Shown here: positions 1 to 8,936 of the stretch, piece after piece | Layout of the letters: every line of letters starts with the position of its first letter | How positions within the stretch are numbered: the first letter of the stretch is position 1 | Source of the DNA: CAWGHZ01 sp963775315 | GTDB taxonomy: Bacteria > Pseudomonadota > Alphaproteobacteria > MPNO01 > DASWLB01 | Length of the DNA stretch: 64,000 nt | Direction: 5' to 3' | Assembly (NCBI GenBank): GCA_963775315.1 | Contig: CAVZIN010000009.1 | Span: 310,001 to 374,000, forward strand | Notes under the pieces: model-generated | What the model was told of the DNA's origin: nothing | Databases searched by the model: none | The model's input: the letters and a program-made list of their open reading frames with translations, nothing else | Position numbers and translations under genes: made by a program

Positions 1-146
1 TCGTCCGGCAGATGCGGCAGCATCAGCGGCAGCCCGCCGGCACGCGCCACCATCTCGGCATAGTTCTCGCGCAGCGCATACCACGGCATCTTGGAATAGC
101 CGCCGGGCGCTTCCGAATCGAGGGTGATGCCGACGATGGGCCGCAT
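1..146 (-). CDS. Peptidase C26 / gamma-glutamyl-GABA hydrolase family protein, N-terminal part
   Basis: The visible 48 residues begin MRPIVGITLDSEAPGGYSKM and continue with an ENYAEMVARAGGLPLMLPHL segment. This is the typical start of class-I glutamine amidotransferase-like hydrolases of the PuuD/peptidase C26 family, which cleave gamma-glutamyl amides in the cytoplasm. The gene runs leftwards off the window, so the nucleophile Cys and the His-Glu pair cannot be seen. The ATG is the first good start in frame. The family call rests on the N-terminus alone, and the substrate is unknown. Confidence 0.7.
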   Translation of the reverse strand, partial: MRPIVGITLDSEAPGGYSKMPWYALRENYAEMVARAGGLPLMLPHLPD

Positions 147-258
147 GGCGCGCAATGTAGGGTGAGCCGGGAGTCGCGGCAACGGCGATGCTTGACGGTC
201 CCTAGCATGGGGGCGTGAATTCCGGGCGGTTGCCGGCGTAGGGCGCATTGGAACGGAC

Positions 259-651
259 ATGAACCTCGGAGAGATCGGCAGAGCGTCGCCCGCCATCCAG
301 CTTCACCTGGCGACGGTCGTACCCGCCTTCGTGCTCGGGACCTGGCTGATCTTCGCTTCGAAGAAGGGCGCGCCCCGGCACAGGGTGCTGGGGGCTCTCT
401 ACCTCGCCCTGATGCTGGTCACCGCCATCACGACCGTCTTCGTCCGCACCCTCCACGCCGGCGAATTCTCCTGGATTCACCTTTTCATCCCGCTCACCCT
501 GTTCGGCGTGTTCGCCGCATTGTGGGCCGTCCGGCGCGGCAACATCGCCGGACACAAGCGGGCGATGATCGGGCTCTATATCGGCGTTGTGACCGCCGGC
601 GCGCTCACCCTCTTGCCCGGCCGGCTGATGTGGCGGGTGTTTTTCGGCTGA
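259..651 (+). CDS. DUF2306 family membrane protein
   Basis: A 130-residue protein with about four hydrophobic segments, near residues 15-35, 45-65, 73-93 and 105-122. A conserved-looking His-Lys-Arg stretch (AGHKRAMIGLY) precedes the last segment, as in the DUF2306 family of small integral membrane proteins. The function is not known. It stands alone on the plus strand, converging with the glycosyltransferase gene that ends eight bases downstream. The ATG start is followed at once by a short cytoplasmic or periplasmic leader. Confidence 0.75.
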   Translation: MNLGEIGRASPAIQLHLATVVPAFVLGTWLIFASKKGAPRHRVLGALYLALMLVTAITTVFVRTLHAGEFSWIHLFIPLTLFGVFAALWAVRRGNIAGHKRAMIGLYIGVVTAGALTLLPGRLMWRVFFG

Positions 652-659
652 GCGACGGC

Positions 660-1373
660 TCAGGCGACCTTGCGCGTCTCCGTCCGGGCGAGGTCGCACT
701 CCTCATCGAGCCAGAGGCGCGCGTAGTCGACCGTGCGCCACTTGTCGAACCAGGGGCCGCCGCGGGTGTAGTGGATGGCGTTCGGCACGCCCTGCGCGGG
801 CTTCTCGCACCAGCCCTCAAGCCAATTCCACGTTTCGTCGAGCGCGCCGATCTCGGCATCGTCGAGCCATTGGAAGCGGTGGAGGAATGCGCCGGTTTCG
901 CGGTTGATGCGCCCGGGCGTCAGCGCCCGGTTCTTGGGATGCGCGCAGTTGTAGAGCACCAGCGAGGACCAGTTCTTGCGCGGATAGACGGTCTGGGCCT
1001 GCCCCTCCATCTTCCACGCCTCGCGCGGCCGATGGTCGTGGTGGACGCACATCACGGCGTAGCGCGGATCGGCCTCTGCGAACAATTGCGCCACGTCGGC
1101 GGTCCATAGGAAGTCGCAGTCGCAGAAAAGCGCCCAGCCGCGAAAGCGCATCATGTAGGGCACGAAAAAGCGGGTGTAGGTGAACTCGGTCGATGCCAGC
1201 GGATCGGCCGGCCGGTCGTAGAGCCCCTGGGCGCGCAGCTCGTCCTGCAAGAGCGGCACGACCGTGACCGGCTGGCTTGCCCGGCGCAGCAGGGAGTGGC
1301 GGCAGACGCGGTAGGCGATGTCCTCGCGGCTGTCCCAGCCGACAAACACATGCAACGACGGCTCGCGGCTCAT
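660..1373 (-). CDS. Glycosyltransferase-like protein
   Basis: A 237-residue protein starting MSREPSLHVFVGWDSRED. It has a GT8-like layout: an N-terminal nucleotide-binding strand, an FCDCDFLW motif near residue 85 resembling the DxD metal and sugar-nucleotide site, and a C-terminal HYTRGGPWFDKW segment. It probably transfers a sugar from a nucleotide sugar. The ATG overlaps the stop of the upstream TPR gene by four bases (ATGA) and has AAGGAG eight bases before it, so the two are translationally coupled. A GTG nine bases further upstream is the less likely start. The acceptor is unknown. Confidence 0.75.
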   Translation of the reverse strand: MSREPSLHVFVGWDSREDIAYRVCRHSLLRRASQPVTVVPLLQDELRAQGLYDRPADPLASTEFTYTRFFVPYMMRFRGWALFCDCDFLWTADVAQLFAEADPRYAVMCVHHDHRPREAWKMEGQAQTVYPRKNWSSLVLYNCAHPKNRALTPGRINRETGAFLHRFQWLDDAEIGALDETWNWLEGWCEKPAQGVPNAIHYTRGGPWFDKWRTVDYARLWLDEECDLARTETRKVA

Positions 1374-3271
1374 GGGGCGCACTCCTTGCCGAGATCAGCG
1401 GCGAGGCGGGCGAGCGCCTTGTCCCAGCCCCCCGTATGATCTTGGCGATAGACGGGCGAGTCGGGGAACCAGGGCGAGCGATCGCCGGATGCCATCCAGC
1501 GGAACTCGGCCGGGAAGGGCACCAGCACGCGGCTGGGCCTGCCCACCCCCGCGCGGAGGTGGACGTTGGTGTTGGAGACGCAGACGTAGTCGTCGAGGAT
1601 GCCAACGAGCGCCAGCATGTCCTCGAGCAAATCATTGAGCGCGGTGAGGTCGAGCACCGGGCGGCCGGCGGCGCGGGCGAACGCCGCCGCCTCGCCGGCT
1701 TCGGGCTGGCGTTGCAGCGCGACCAGCGTGCCAGGCGCGCTGGCGAGCGCTTCAGCCACGGCCTCGCGCGGCGCAACCTTGTAGAGCCCGTCCTTGCGGA
1801 TACGTGTGCCGGCGCGCCAGGTCACGCCGAGATAGGGCGGCGGTCCGAACGCGGCGAGACGCGCGGCGAGCGCCTCGGACCGGTCGGGAAGCGGCGGCAG
1901 CGCGATCGCAGGCGGGGCGCTGGACGCGGACACCATTCCGGCGAGGAACGGTAGGTCGCCGACCGAGACGAAGCTCGCCCCGGCGGCGACCGGTGCATCG
2001 GGCGCCAGCACGGCATCGACCGCGCCCGAGCGCGCAATCATGGCGGCGATGCGCGGGCTCGCCCGATAGGAAAAATGAGCCCCGCGCGCGCGGAGGCCGG
2101 GCGCGAAGCGCAGGAAGAATATCTCGTCGCCGAGCCCCTGGTCGGCCAGGGCGACGATGCGCCGGCCGGAGAGATCGCCCTCGAACGGCGTGCGGACGAG
2201 CGCGACCGCCGGCGGGCTCTGCAACTCGCGGGCCAGGTAGTCATGCCAGCCACCGTCGAAATCGCCCTCGGACAAGCGGAGGGTGGCGCGGTTCATGCGC
2301 GCCTCGCGATGTGCCGGGACGAGCGCGAGCGCCCGGTCGAGCGCCGCCCGCGCGTCGTCGCTGCGCCCGATCGATTTCAGCACGTGGCCGCGATTGGCAT
2401 GGGCGTCGGCATGGTCGGGATCGAGCGCGAGCGCCCGATCGTAAGCGGCGAGCGCTTCGTCGATCGCGCCGCGCGCCTCCAACGCTGTGCCAAGATTGCT
2501 GTGGGCGTCGGCCGAACCCGGCGCGATGACGACAGCCCGGCGATAGATGGTCTCGGCCTCGTCGTCGCGGCCCTGGGCTTGGGCGATGTTGCCGACGCCG
2601 ATCATCGCCTCGATGCAGCCGGGCTCGGTTTCCAGCGCCTCGAGGAAGTGCGGCAGGGCGGCGCCGCATTCGCCCCGCGCACAGAGGAGGTTCGCGAGGT
2701 TGACCCGTGCGGCCACCAGCCGCCCGTCGGACGCGACCGCGGCGGCATAGGCGTCGACGGCATCCGCGGTCCGGCCGGCGGCGCGCAACGCGTCGCCGAG
2801 TGCGAGATGGGCTGCCGCGTAGGTCGGGTTGAGCACAATTGCGCGGCGCCAGCAGGCCTTGGCCTCGTCGGTACGGCCGCCGGCAGCAAGCAGATTGCCG
2901 AGGTTGAAGTGCGCCTCGGGAAATTGCGGACGGGCAGCGAGAGCGGCGCGGAGCGCGGCTTCGGCCTCGTCGGCGCGCCCGGCGCGGCGAAGGGCGGAGC
3001 CGTAGGTGTTGAGCAGCTCGGCATTGCGCGGCGCAGCCTTGGCACCACGGGCGAGCGCGTCGCAGGCCGCGGCGACGTCGCCTTCGCCGAGCCGCACGGC
3101 GCCGAGGAGATGGAGCGCGTCCGGCTGGGACGGCACGCGCCGCAGCACCAGATCGAGCCGGACCGCCGCAGCGGCGAACCGACCCGCGCGGTAGTCGGAC
3201 AGAGCCGCCGCGAGTTCGATCTGCGGGCGCAGGGGATCGAATGCGGCCGGCATCGTCTGGGTACGCGCCAT
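1370..3271 (-). CDS. TPR protein with C-terminal glycosyltransferase-like domain
   Basis: A 633-residue protein. Residues about 20-330 are a run of roughly nine 34-residue tetratricopeptide repeats (for example AEAHFNLGNLL-type and DAHSNLGTALEARG-type units). The remaining ~290 residues resemble the nucleotide-sugar-binding half of GT9/GT41 proteins, with a WRAGTRIRKDG stretch and a final SNTNVHLRAGVGRPSRVLVP segment. Proteins of this design often glycosylate proteins or act in envelope polysaccharide synthesis. The start at 3271 has GGAG about eight bases upstream; a longer frame reaching 3745 overlaps tadA on the other strand and was not used. It is coupled to the glycosyltransferase downstream. 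Confidence 0.8.
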   Translation of the reverse strand: MARTQTMPAAFDPLRPQIELAAALSDYRAGRFAAAAVRLDLVLRRVPSQPDALHLLGAVRLGEGDVAAACDALARGAKAAPRNAELLNTYGSALRRAGRADEAEAALRAALAARPQFPEAHFNLGNLLAAGGRTDEAKACWRRAIVLNPTYAAAHLALGDALRAAGRTADAVDAYAAAVASDGRLVAARVNLANLLCARGECGAALPHFLEALETEPGCIEAMIGVGNIAQAQGRDDEAETIYRRAVVIAPGSADAHSNLGTALEARGAIDEALAAYDRALALDPDHADAHANRGHVLKSIGRSDDARAALDRALALVPAHREARMNRATLRLSEGDFDGGWHDYLARELQSPPAVALVRTPFEGDLSGRRIVALADQGLGDEIFFLRFAPGLRARGAHFSYRASPRIAAMIARSGAVDAVLAPDAPVAAGASFVSVGDLPFLAGMVSASSAPPAIALPPLPDRSEALAARLAAFGPPPYLGVTWRAGTRIRKDGLYKVAPREAVAEALASAPGTLVALQRQPEAGEAAAFARAAGRPVLDLTALNDLLEDMLALVGILDDYVCVSNTNVHLRAGVGRPSRVLVPFPAEFRWMASGDRSPWFPDSPVYRQDHTGGWDKALARLAADLGKECAP

Positions 3272-3373
3272 GCGGAAGGCTCCTGGAACCCCGGCGACGA
3301 TAGGCCGGCGTGCCTTAGAATCCGTTAACCCCGCCCGCTTGACGGCGCGACCGGCGGCGGGGATGGTCCCGCC

Positions 3374-3829
3374 ATGAGCGCGAACTACATGGACGAGGCG
3401 CTGGCCGAGGCCGAGGCGGCCGCAACCCGGGACGAGGTGCCGGTCGGTGCCGTGGTGGTGGACGGCGCCACCGGGCAGATCGTCGCGCGCGCCGGCAACC
3501 GTACCGTCTCCGACGCCGACCCCACCGCCCACGCGGAGCTGATCGCAATCCGCGCCGCGGCGGCGGCCTTGGGCGCGCCCCGCCTCGAGGGGTGCGACCT
3601 TTACGTCACGCTGGAGCCCTGCCCGATGTGCGCGCAGGCGATCTCGTTCGCGCGCATTCGCCGGCTCTATTACGGCGCGTCCGACCCCAAGGGCGGCGGA
3701 ATCGAGCGCGGCGCCCGCATCTTCGACCAGCCGACCTGCCATCACCGACCGGAGATCTATCCCGGCATCGGTGAGGCGCGCGCCGCGGCCCTGTTGCGGG
3801 AATTCTTCGCGGCGAAACGCGTGCCCTAA
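3374..3829 (+). CDS. tadA: tRNA adenosine(34) deaminase TadA
   Basis: A 151-residue cytidine-deaminase-fold enzyme that converts adenosine 34 to inosine in the wobble position of tRNA-Arg(ACG). The zinc site is complete: HAE at residues 53-55 (His ligand and catalytic Glu) and EPCPMC at 81-86 (two Cys ligands). Length and spacing are normal for TadA. It is transcribed divergently from the TPR gene across about 100 bases. A general CMP/dCMP deaminase is the alternative, but the SFARIRRLYYGASDPKGG stretch after the zinc site is typical of TadA. Confidence 0.93.
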   Translation: MSANYMDEALAEAEAAATRDEVPVGAVVVDGATGQIVARAGNRTVSDADPTAHAELIAIRAAAAALGAPRLEGCDLYVTLEPCPMCAQAISFARIRRLYYGASDPKGGGIERGARIFDQPTCHHRPEIYPGIGEARAAALLREFFAAKRVP

Positions 3830-3953
3830 CGCTCATCCGTCGCATAAACGACTCATTCGGGGTATAGTCCCTCGCGAGGTGGTTAACGGGCCGTAAGGCT
3901 TTGCCCGCCATCCTGCGCGGTCGGGTGAGAGCCCGGCAAACGCGGGGGACTCC

Positions 3954-5378
3954 ATGCGCAACGGCAATGGCTCGGCCAACGGCTACGACTACGACCTGCT
4001 GGTGATCGGCTCGGGACCGGCCGGCCATCGCGCCGCGATCCAGGCCTCGAAGCTGGGGCGCCGCGCCGCGGTGTGCGAGCTCAAGAGCGCCATCGGCGGC
4101 ATCTGCATCAACACCGGCACCATCCCGTCCAAGACGCTGCGCGAGGCCACGATGCATCTGTCGGGCTATCGCGAGCGCGCGATCTACGGCGCGTCCTATG
4201 CCGTGAAGAAGGACATCACCATGCGCGACCTGCTGTTCCGGTCCGATCACGTGATCCGGAACGAGGTCGACGTCGCCTGCCACCAGCTTCAGCGCAATGG
4301 AATCGAGGTGCTGCCGGCGCGCGGTGCCTTCACCGGCCCCAACACCGTGCGGCTCACCTACATGGACGGGCGCGGCGTGCGCGACGTCAGCGCGGAGAAG
4401 GTCGTCATCGCGGTCGGCACCGAGACCACGCGACCGGACGACGTGCCGTTCGACGGCCAGCGGGTGTTCACCTCGGACGACATCCTGACGCTGGAGGAGC
4501 TGCCGCACACGCTGGCGGTGGTGGGCGCCGGCGTGATCGGGCTCGAATACGCGACGATCTTCGCCACGCTCGGCGTGCGCGTGACGCTGATCGACAAGCG
4601 GCCGCGCCTCCTGGACTTCGTCGATTACGAGATCACCGACGGGCTCGCCTACCAGCTGCGCCAGAACCGGGTGACGCTCAGGCTCGGCGAGGAGGTCTCG
4701 ACCATCGAGACCTACGAGGACGCGCGGGGGCCGCACGTCCGCATCCATCTCGCCAGCGGCAAGCAGATCGTCGCCGAGAAGGCACTGTATTCGGTCGGGC
4801 GCACCGGCGCGACCGGCGCGCTCGGGCTCGACGCCGCCGGGCTCTCGGCCGGCAAGCGCGGGCTGATGGAGGTCAACGAGACGTTCCAGACCCAGGTGCC
4901 GCACGTCTACGCGGTGGGCGACGTGATCGGCTTCCCCTCCCTCGCCGCGACGTCGATGGAGCAGGGCCGGCTCGCCGCCTGCCATGCCTTCGGCGTCAAC
5001 GCGCATTCGATGCGCGAGCACTACCCGTACGGCATCTACACCATCCCGGAGATCTCGATGGTGGGCCGCACCGAGGAGCAGCTCACCGAGGCCGGCGTTC
5101 CCTACGAGGTCGGGCGCGCGTCCTATCGCGAGATCGCGCGCGGCCAGATCATCGGGGATTCGCACGGGCTGCTGAAGCTCGTCTTCCACCTCGACACGCG
5201 CGAGCTTCTCGGCGTGCACATATTGGGCGAGGGGGCGAGCGAGCTGATCCACATCGGCCAGGCCGTGCTCGCCCACAAGGGCTCGGTCGACTATTTTGTC
5301 GACACCGTGTTCAACTACCCGACCCTCGCCGAGTGCTACAAGACCGCCGCGTTCGACGGCCTCAACCGGCTGCAATAG
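3954..5378 (+). CDS. sthA: Soluble (Si-specific) NAD(P) transhydrogenase
   Basis: A 474-residue flavoprotein disulfide-reductase-fold protein. The FAD motif GSGPAGHRAA is at about residue 19, the NAD(P) motif VGAGVIGLEYA at about 190, and the second FAD motif VYAVGDVIGFP at about 322. The redox-site region reads GGICINTGTIPSKT and has one Cys instead of the CxxxxC pair of lipoamide dehydrogenase. That fits soluble transhydrogenase, which balances NADH and NADPH. The C-terminal dimerisation domain is complete. A divergent lipoamide-dehydrogenase-like oxidoreductase is the alternative, but the missing Cys argues against it. Confidence 0.9.
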   Translation: MRNGNGSANGYDYDLLVIGSGPAGHRAAIQASKLGRRAAVCELKSAIGGICINTGTIPSKTLREATMHLSGYRERAIYGASYAVKKDITMRDLLFRSDHVIRNEVDVACHQLQRNGIEVLPARGAFTGPNTVRLTYMDGRGVRDVSAEKVVIAVGTETTRPDDVPFDGQRVFTSDDILTLEELPHTLAVVGAGVIGLEYATIFATLGVRVTLIDKRPRLLDFVDYEITDGLAYQLRQNRVTLRLGEEVSTIETYEDARGPHVRIHLASGKQIVAEKALYSVGRTGATGALGLDAAGLSAGKRGLMEVNETFQTQVPHVYAVGDVIGFPSLAATSMEQGRLAACHAFGVNAHSMREHYPYGIYTIPEISMVGRTEEQLTEAGVPYEVGRASYREIARGQIIGDSHGLLKLVFHLDTRELLGVHILGEGASELIHIGQAVLAHKGSVDYFVDTVFNYPTLAECYKTAAFDGLNRLQ

Positions 5379-5383
5379 CGGCC

Positions 5384-5413
5384 GGACCCGCCCGCCTCAG
5401 GACGAGCGGGTCC
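5384..5413. terminator. Hairpin between convergent genes
   Basis: GGACCCGC and GCGGGTCC form an 8-bp stem around a 14-base loop between the ends of sthA and the leftward asparaginase-like gene. There is no U tract on either side, so it is at best a weak bidirectional terminator or a 3'-end stabiliser. Confidence 0.45.
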
Positions 5414-5424
5414 GTCGCATACGC

Positions 5425-7125
5425 TCAGTGCTGGTCGAACACCTCCTGATAGGCGGCGACGGCCTTCCTGATCGCCGCGATCTCTGACGAGGTCGGGTGA
5501 TCCGGATCCTTGGCGGGCGGCAGGCTGCCGAACTTCAAGAGGCACGCCATCAAGAGGAGGCGCGCCTTGGTCGCGGTTAGGTTGCTGGCCGCGATCTGGA
5601 AGTCGTGCGGATCGGCGAACCCTTCCGGCGCGCCGCGCCCGACCTTGGCCACCGGGATGCCCGAGAATGCCGCCTTGATGTAGAGCTTGTGGCGCGCCTG
5701 GGCGGGCGACGAGCCGTACGGCACCAGCCCCTGGATCACGAAGCCGGTCAGCATGCCGAGCCCGAGCTTGTGCTCGATCGAGGCGATCAGGTCCGCCTCG
5801 TAGGCGGGATCGTCGCCGAACTCCATTCCCGAATAACTGCCGTCGGTCGAGATCGAAACGTGCGGGATCGCGGTGGCGAGCAGCTTGCCATCGGAATCCT
5901 TCACCCCCAGCTCGATCAGCTCGAGGCCGCGCGCGGACTTCTTCACCGCCTTCGCCGAACTCGGCAGCGACGAGAGCTTGAGGTCGGACAGGTAGGTGTG
6001 CTTGTAGGCCGGAAGGTAGGTAAGCGCGATGCGGCCGGTGTGGCTGATGTTGCCCAATATGCCGCCATGCCCGCCGGTCGCCACATACCCGCCCGGACGC
6101 GCGTCGACCTTCGCCACCTCGCGCGAGGCGAAGATCTGCTGCTCCTGGATCACCACGCAGCCGCAGCGGTTGCGCCCCTTGTCGTCGGCCCAGACCTTCG
6201 ACGCGATGAAGTTCACCGAATCCACGATGTTCTTCGGTCCGTCGTTCGAGATCTGGCCCTGCGGGCGCTGGGCGGCGTTGCCGCAGATCGGCAGGGGCGT
6301 ATCGATCACCAGGTTGAACCAGTAGGCCGACTCCTCGACCTGCGGGCTGCCCTGCGTCCAGATCACCCCGTCGTAATCGCCGCTCGACACCAGCCGCTGC
6401 ATGTCGTTGGTGACCTTGGCGAGCATCGGGCGCGGCGGCGCCGAGGCCAGATGATAGGGCTTGTAGGGGTAGAAGTCGGTGCCGCGGGTCTCGGGCGGGA
6501 TATCGCCGTCGCCCTTGTCCTTGCGGAGCCGGGCGGGAAGGCCCTTGGTCCAGCCGGATGGCGGTGCGCCGCGATAGAAATCGACGTCGGCGAGCGCCGA
6601 GATCATCGAGGCGCGGCCGTCGACGCCGATCGACAGCCGGTCGATCTCCTCGAACGAGCGCGACCCGTCCGGGAAGAAGCCCTGGCGCGCCCGCTCGGCG
6701 TCGGCGCCCGGCTCGGCGCATTCCTCCTCCCACGGCTTGCCGTCCGCCTGCACCGCCATGTAGGGCAGCGGGTAGAGCCCATCCTCTGGCGCGAGCTCGA
6801 CCTCGTAGACCGGCTTGTCCGACGGGCCCGACCGGTCGCGGTGGAACGTGCCGTCGGGACCGACATAGCCATCGGGCGGGCCGTAGAGCTCGGACTTGTC
6901 GGCCTCCAGCGGATGGGCCGAGAACTGCTCGACATAAAGCTTCGCCGGCGCGGCGAGCCGCTGCGCGCGCAGCGCGTCGAACGGCAGCGGCTTGCCGTCG
7001 GCCCCCTTGAGCATCGGCAGGCCGCGCTTGGCCCGCGCCTTGTTGGAGGTGACCAGCGGCGGCGTGTTCTGGATGGTCGCCGTCGGTCCCGTGAGATGTG
7101 CGATCCGCACCTTGCCGTTCGTCAT
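5425..7125 (-). CDS. Asparaginase-domain protein with altered catalytic loop
   Basis: A 566-residue protein, much longer than the usual ~330 residues of L-asparaginases. A TGPTAT stretch at residues 12-17 resembles the TGGTIA nucleophile motif. Residues 257-266 (TQGSPQVEES) align with the canonical THGTDTMEET loop, and SNDGPKN at 293-299 with the SDGPxN motif. The catalytic Thr-Asp pair of the loop is therefore replaced by Ser-Pro. About 200 residues of unfamiliar sequence lie between the first two motifs. There is no signal peptide. It is the last gene of the ABC-transporter operon, after a cysteine hydrolase, so I infer that it hydrolyses an imported amide. The substrate is unknown. Confidence 0.75.
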   Translation of the reverse strand: MTNGKVRIAHLTGPTATIQNTPPLVTSNKARAKRGLPMLKGADGKPLPFDALRAQRLAAPAKLYVEQFSAHPLEADKSELYGPPDGYVGPDGTFHRDRSGPSDKPVYEVELAPEDGLYPLPYMAVQADGKPWEEECAEPGADAERARQGFFPDGSRSFEEIDRLSIGVDGRASMISALADVDFYRGAPPSGWTKGLPARLRKDKGDGDIPPETRGTDFYPYKPYHLASAPPRPMLAKVTNDMQRLVSSGDYDGVIWTQGSPQVEESAYWFNLVIDTPLPICGNAAQRPQGQISNDGPKNIVDSVNFIASKVWADDKGRNRCGCVVIQEQQIFASREVAKVDARPGGYVATGGHGGILGNISHTGRIALTYLPAYKHTYLSDLKLSSLPSSAKAVKKSARGLELIELGVKDSDGKLLATAIPHVSISTDGSYSGMEFGDDPAYEADLIASIEHKLGLGMLTGFVIQGLVPYGSSPAQARHKLYIKAAFSGIPVAKVGRGAPEGFADPHDFQIAASNLTATKARLLLMACLLKFGSLPPAKDPDHPTSSEIAAIRKAVAAYQEVFDQH

Positions 7126-7156
7126 GCTCGTCTCTCCATTTGGGTCGCCGCCACGA

Positions 7157-7864
7157 TCATTCGGCCGCGGCCGGCAGCGCGGCGTTGGCGCGCAGGCAGG
7201 CCACCACCTCGTCCGTATCCATCACGTCGCCGAAGATCGCGTAGAACGCGGCGAGCGTCGCCGTATGCTCCTGGTCGGTGCGGGCCGAGTTGCCGTCGCT
7301 CACCATCACCGTCTTGAAGTTGAGCATCATCGAATCGCGCGCCGAGGATTCGCAGCACACGTTGGTCACGGTGCCGACGATCAGAACGTACTCGAACCCC
7401 TGGGCGCGGAGCCGGGCCGGCAAATCGGATGAGCCCTGGATGAAGGCCGAGAAGCGGTGCTTCAGCACAATCTCGTCTTCGGGCATCGCGACGAGGTCGG
7501 GGTGCAGGTCGTGCGCCGGCGACCCGAGCCGGAAGGCGGCGACGCGCTCGGCAAGCTGCTCGGGCTTGCCCATCGCATACCAGTTCGACCATTCGGCAAG
7601 GCTGTTGTCGTCCGTCGTGTTCTTGATCCAGAACACCTTGCCACCGGTCTTGCGCAGCGCCGCGGCCAGCCGGTTGACGTTCGGCACCGTTCCGACCGAG
7701 GTCTCGACCGGATTGGACGAATGCTCGGGCAGCATGAAGCCCTTCTGCAGGTCGACGACGACCAGCGCGGTCTTCCTCGGGTCCATGTCGTCGAAGATGT
7801 GCAGCTTCGCACGGCGGGCGCGCACGCGGTCGATCGCCCATTGCGGCATCGTGAATTGGTGCAT
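7157..7864 (-). CDS. Cysteine hydrolase, isochorismatase-like
   Basis: A 235-residue isochorismatase-fold hydrolase. The catalytic triad is visible: Asp38 in VVVDLQKGF, Lys135 in VLKHRFSAF and Cys170 in GTVTNVCCESSARD. Enzymes with this last motif (RutB, N-carbamoylsarcosine amidase and related amidases) cleave carbamoyl or amide bonds. I start it at MHQFTMPQW; a longer frame to 8131 would overlap the ATPase gene. It lies 40 bases after the ABC ATPase and 31 bases before the asparaginase-like gene on the same strand, which points to amide catabolism coupled to uptake. Confidence 0.85.
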   Translation of the reverse strand: MHQFTMPQWAIDRVRARRAKLHIFDDMDPRKTALVVVDLQKGFMLPEHSSNPVETSVGTVPNVNRLAAALRKTGGKVFWIKNTTDDNSLAEWSNWYAMGKPEQLAERVAAFRLGSPAHDLHPDLVAMPEDEIVLKHRFSAFIQGSSDLPARLRAQGFEYVLIVGTVTNVCCESSARDSMMLNFKTVMVSDGNSARTDQEHTATLAAFYAIFGDVMDTDEVVACLRANAALPAAAE

Positions 7865-7904
7865 GTCAGGCTCCTTCGGGTTCAAAGCGTAATCGAAAAC
7901 CGGC

Positions 7905-8924
7905 TCAGCGGGCCACTGCCATGGTGCCCGGTCCGGCGGCGTCCACCGGGCCAGCGCGGAGACATGCGACCTCGTGGCCGCCGGGCAGCGAAACGGGCGG
8001 CGGCGGCGCGCGCCGGCATTCGGCGACAGCGTGCTTGCAGCGGGGCGCGAAGCCGCATCCCACGATCGGACGGCGCAGGTCGGGCGGCGACCCGGGAATC
8101 GCCTCGATGTCGCGCCCACGCGCCTGGCCATGCACGGTCGAGGCCAGCATGCCGAGCGTGTAGGGGTGGCAGGGACGGGTCAGCACGTCGGCGACCTTGC
8201 CGTACTCCACGATGCGGCCGGCATACATCACCGCGACCTTGTCCGCGATCTGGGCGGCGACGCCGATGTCGTGAGTGACGAAGATCATCGCCATGCCCAG
8301 CTCCTTTTGCAGCGCGCGAAGCAGCACCAGAACCTGAATCTGCACCGTGGCGTCGAGCGCGGTCGTCGGCTCGTCCGCCAACAGGAGGCTCGGCCGGCAC
8401 GAAATGGCGACCGCGATCATGGCGCGCTGCCGCAGACCGCCCGACAGCTCGTGCGGATAGGCATCGAGCCGGTGCTCCGGCGACGGGATCTTGACGAGCT
8501 GCAACAGCTCGAGCGCACGGGCGCGCCCGTCCCGGCGTGAGCAGCCCTCGTGGCGCATCACCGTCTCGGCAATCTGGTCGCCGATCGTGTAGACCGGGTC
8601 GAGAGCGGTCATCGGCTCCTGAAAGATCATCGACACCTGGCCGCCGCGCAGGTCGCGCAGCTCGCGCGAGCCGAGCGACAGGATGTCGTGCTCGCCGACC
8701 CGCATCTGCCCGCCGATCCTGGCCCGGCCCGCGGGAAGAAGGCGCATCAGCGCGCGCATGGTGACGGTCTTTCCCGAGCCGGATTCGCCTATGACACAGA
8801 GCACCTCTCCCGGCATCAGCTCGAACGACACGCCGTTCACGGCCCGCGTCGTCGCCTCGCGCGACACGAAGGCGACTGTAAGGTCCTTCACCTCGACCAG
8901 CGGGCGGGCGGGGATCTCGTTCAT
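7905..8924 (-). CDS. Oligopeptide-type ABC transporter ATPase (DppD/OppD-like)
   Basis: A 339-residue ATPase with Walker A GESGSGKT (about 47-54), signature LSGGLRQR, Walker B LLLADEPTTALD and an H-loop THDIG. The C-terminal ~70 residues carry the oligopeptide/dipeptide ATPase extension with cysteines (CGFAPRCKHAVAEC), which in this family can bind an iron-sulfur cluster. It pairs with the DppF-like ATPase 12 bases upstream to energise the two permeases. The actual substrate cannot be read from the sequence; the hydrolases downstream suggest an amide or peptide-like compound. Confidence 0.88.
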   Translation of the reverse strand: MNEIPARPLVEVKDLTVAFVSREATTRAVNGVSFELMPGEVLCVIGESGSGKTVTMRALMRLLPAGRARIGGQMRVGEHDILSLGSRELRDLRGGQVSMIFQEPMTALDPVYTIGDQIAETVMRHEGCSRRDGRARALELLQLVKIPSPEHRLDAYPHELSGGLRQRAMIAVAISCRPSLLLADEPTTALDATVQIQVLVLLRALQKELGMAMIFVTHDIGVAAQIADKVAVMYAGRIVEYGKVADVLTRPCHPYTLGMLASTVHGQARGRDIEAIPGSPPDLRRPIVGCGFAPRCKHAVAECRRAPPPPVSLPGGHEVACLRAGPVDAAGPGTMAVAR

Positions 8925-8936
8925 CGTCGCTCTCCC

